64,000 nt of DNA from JAEUHZ01 sp044221705 (GTDB lineage Bacteria > Planctomycetota > UBA1135 > GCA-002686595), in the NCBI GenBank assembly GCA_044221705.1, contig JBGAOR010000007.1, positions 41,515-105,514 on the forward strand, in the 5' to 3' direction. The translations under genes were made by a program, and so were the position numbers. The notes below the pieces were generated by a model. The model did no database searches. It had not been told where the DNA came from and saw only the letters and a list, made by a program, of their open reading frames with translations. This document shows positions 63,076-64,000 of the stretch, one piece after another (within the stretch, counting starts at the first letter, position 1; the number at the start of each line of letters is the position of its first letter).

Positions 63076-63408
63076 TCACATCGAGACCTGTTCGGCGTGC
63101 TTCTTCATCTGCACGCCGTGCACGAGCGCCGCGCCGCCCGTGATCGCGGCCGCGACGTGCACCGCCTCGGTCATCTGGTCCAGGTCGTAGCCCTTCGCCA
63201 GCGCGTCCTGCGTGTAGGCGTCGATGCAGTACGGGCACTTCACGGCGTGCGCGACCGCCAGCGCGAGGATCGACTTCTCGCGCGCCGACAGCGCGCCGTC
63301 CGCGAACGTGGCGCCGTACCAGTCGAAGAACTTCCGGGCCAGCTCGGGGGCGTGCTCGCCGATCGCGGGGAAGTTCGCCAGGTCCTTCTTCTCGTAGTAG
63401 TCGCTCAT
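63076..63408 (-). CDS. arsenosugar-associated AhpD-like (carboxymuconolactone decarboxylase family) protein
   Basis: The 110-residue protein starts with MSDYYEKKDLANF. It carries ALSAREKSILALAVAHAVKCPYCIDAYTQ, with the redox pair Cys58-x-x-Cys61 typical of AhpD-type proteins, and EAVHVAAAITGGAALVHGVQM. Small proteins of this subgroup are regularly found next to arsS and are annotated as arsenosugar biosynthesis-associated peroxidase-like proteins. It is the first gene of the pair. The ATG at 63408 was chosen because the homologous N-terminus starts there. Confidence 0.9.
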   Translation of the reverse strand: MSDYYEKKDLANFPAIGEHAPELARKFFDWYGATFADGALSAREKSILALAVAHAVKCPYCIDAYTQDALAKGYDLDQMTEAVHVAAAITGGAALVHGVQMKKHAEQVSM

Positions 63409-63572
63409 GCGGGGCTCGCGGGGTGGCTGGGCGTGGCGCGCGGAATCGGGCCGATCGAGAATCGTCGGGGCCGCGTCGCAGGGCAAGGGCGGCGTGGGAC
63501 TTACGCGCGTCGAGATCGGCCCGGACGCGCATTCCGCCCGCAACCCGCGCGGATCCCGCGCGTCAGGGGGAC

Positions 63573-64000
63573 ATGCGGACCGTGCGCTGCCTGGGCGCGT
63601 CGCTCTTCGGAGCCGGCGCGGAGCTCGTGACCGTGGAGGCCAACGTGGAGCCCAAGGACAAGGGCGGCACGGAGGTCCTACTCACGGGGCTCCCCGATTC
63701 CGTGCTGCGCGAGAGCCGCGGCCGCATCCAGTGCGCGCTGTCCGAGAACGGGCTCGACCTCGCGCCGGGGCGGCTCTTCCTGAACCTCGTGCCCGCGGCG
63801 CGGCGCAAGTCGGGCGAGATCCTCGACCTGCCCCTGGCGCTGGCGGCGGCGGCGGCTTCGGGACACTTCGATCCGCGGGTCCTGCGCGGGGCCATCTTCC
63901 TCGGCGAGCTGGGCATCGACGGTCGGCTGCATGCCGTGCCGGGCGGGCTCGCGGCGGCGCTCGCGGCGCGCGAGCGGGGCATCGCGAAGCTCTTCGGACC
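63573..64000 (+). CDS. YifB/ComM-type magnesium chelatase-like ATPase, N-terminal part (partial)
   Basis: The open frame starts at ATG 63573 after AGGGGG and runs off the window end after 142 residues. The N-terminal domain is typical of YifB/ComM proteins: VTVEANVEPKDKGG, LTGLPDSVLRESRGRIQCAL, LNLVPAARRKSGEILDLPLA with LAAAAASGHF, and GAIFLGELGIDGRL. The AAA+ part lies outside. ComM acts as a helicase in natural transformation in some bacteria, which is of interest beside the damaged comEC. Confidence 0.9.
   Translation, partial: MRTVRCLGASLFGAGAELVTVEANVEPKDKGGTEVLLTGLPDSVLRESRGRIQCALSENGLDLAPGRLFLNLVPAARRKSGEILDLPLALAAAAASGHFDPRVLRGAIFLGELGIDGRLHAVPGGLAAALAARERGIAKLFG

Overview
The window is very GC-rich and gene-dense. 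It looks like chromosomal DNA of a deep-branching, high-GC Planctomycetota-type bacterium. This is an inference from gene content: secreted proteins with carboxypeptidase-regulatory-like, SdrD_B-like and FG-GAP/VCBS modules, a C-terminal cassette starting CAGDGSGTPCPCGN, a membrane Ser/Thr kinase fused to a SUMF1-like domain, and sulfatase-fold lipoproteins. The species cannot be fixed from the sequence alone.

Layout. 1-459 is the C-terminus of an aspartokinase. 460-2132 holds a tandem repeat array followed by a RAYT (REP-associated tyrosine transposase-like) gene. A second RAYT with the same upstream motif lies at 36.3-37.4 kb. 2420-10444 is one tightly coupled operon, trpL-trpE-G-D-C-F-B-A, then a chorismate-mutase-like gene and a type I-beta DAHP synthase gene. 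It is preceded by what reads as a classical tryptophan attenuator: a 23-residue leader peptide with three Trp codons, then a GC hairpin and a T run. Just downstream, 11532-12365 encodes a second TrpC in which the key catalytic residues are replaced.

12387-15414 (minus) is a molybdate uptake operon, modABC, headed by an XRE-TOBE regulator. 15854-24915 (minus) is an array of six related secreted or membrane-anchored carboxypeptidase-regulatory-like modules in five reading units. Next come ychF, another secreted protein of this kind, a sulfatase-fold lipoprotein, a cyanophycinase-like lipoprotein, a methyltransferase and a TPR-redoxin protein. 37.7-47.1 kb holds further exported repeat proteins and the kinase-PDZ-SUMF1 receptor. 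47.3-53.3 kb holds a GT39-like membrane transferase, ridA, coaD, a broken comEC and a frameshifted HEAT-like gene. 53.4-64 kb holds a BoxD-like aldehyde dehydrogenase, a second sulfatase-fold lipoprotein, a dienoyl-CoA-reductase-like SDR coupled to murQ, a HEAT-like protein, an amidase lipoprotein, an arsenosugar pair (arsS plus an AhpD-like protein) and the start of a comM/yifB gene.

Several conserved genes (trpA, one array member, comEC, the HEAT-like gene next to comEC) carry small indels. Whether these are true mutations or consensus errors cannot be settled from the sequence, so pseudogene calls are tentative. No rRNA, tRNA, CRISPR array or prophage was recognised.
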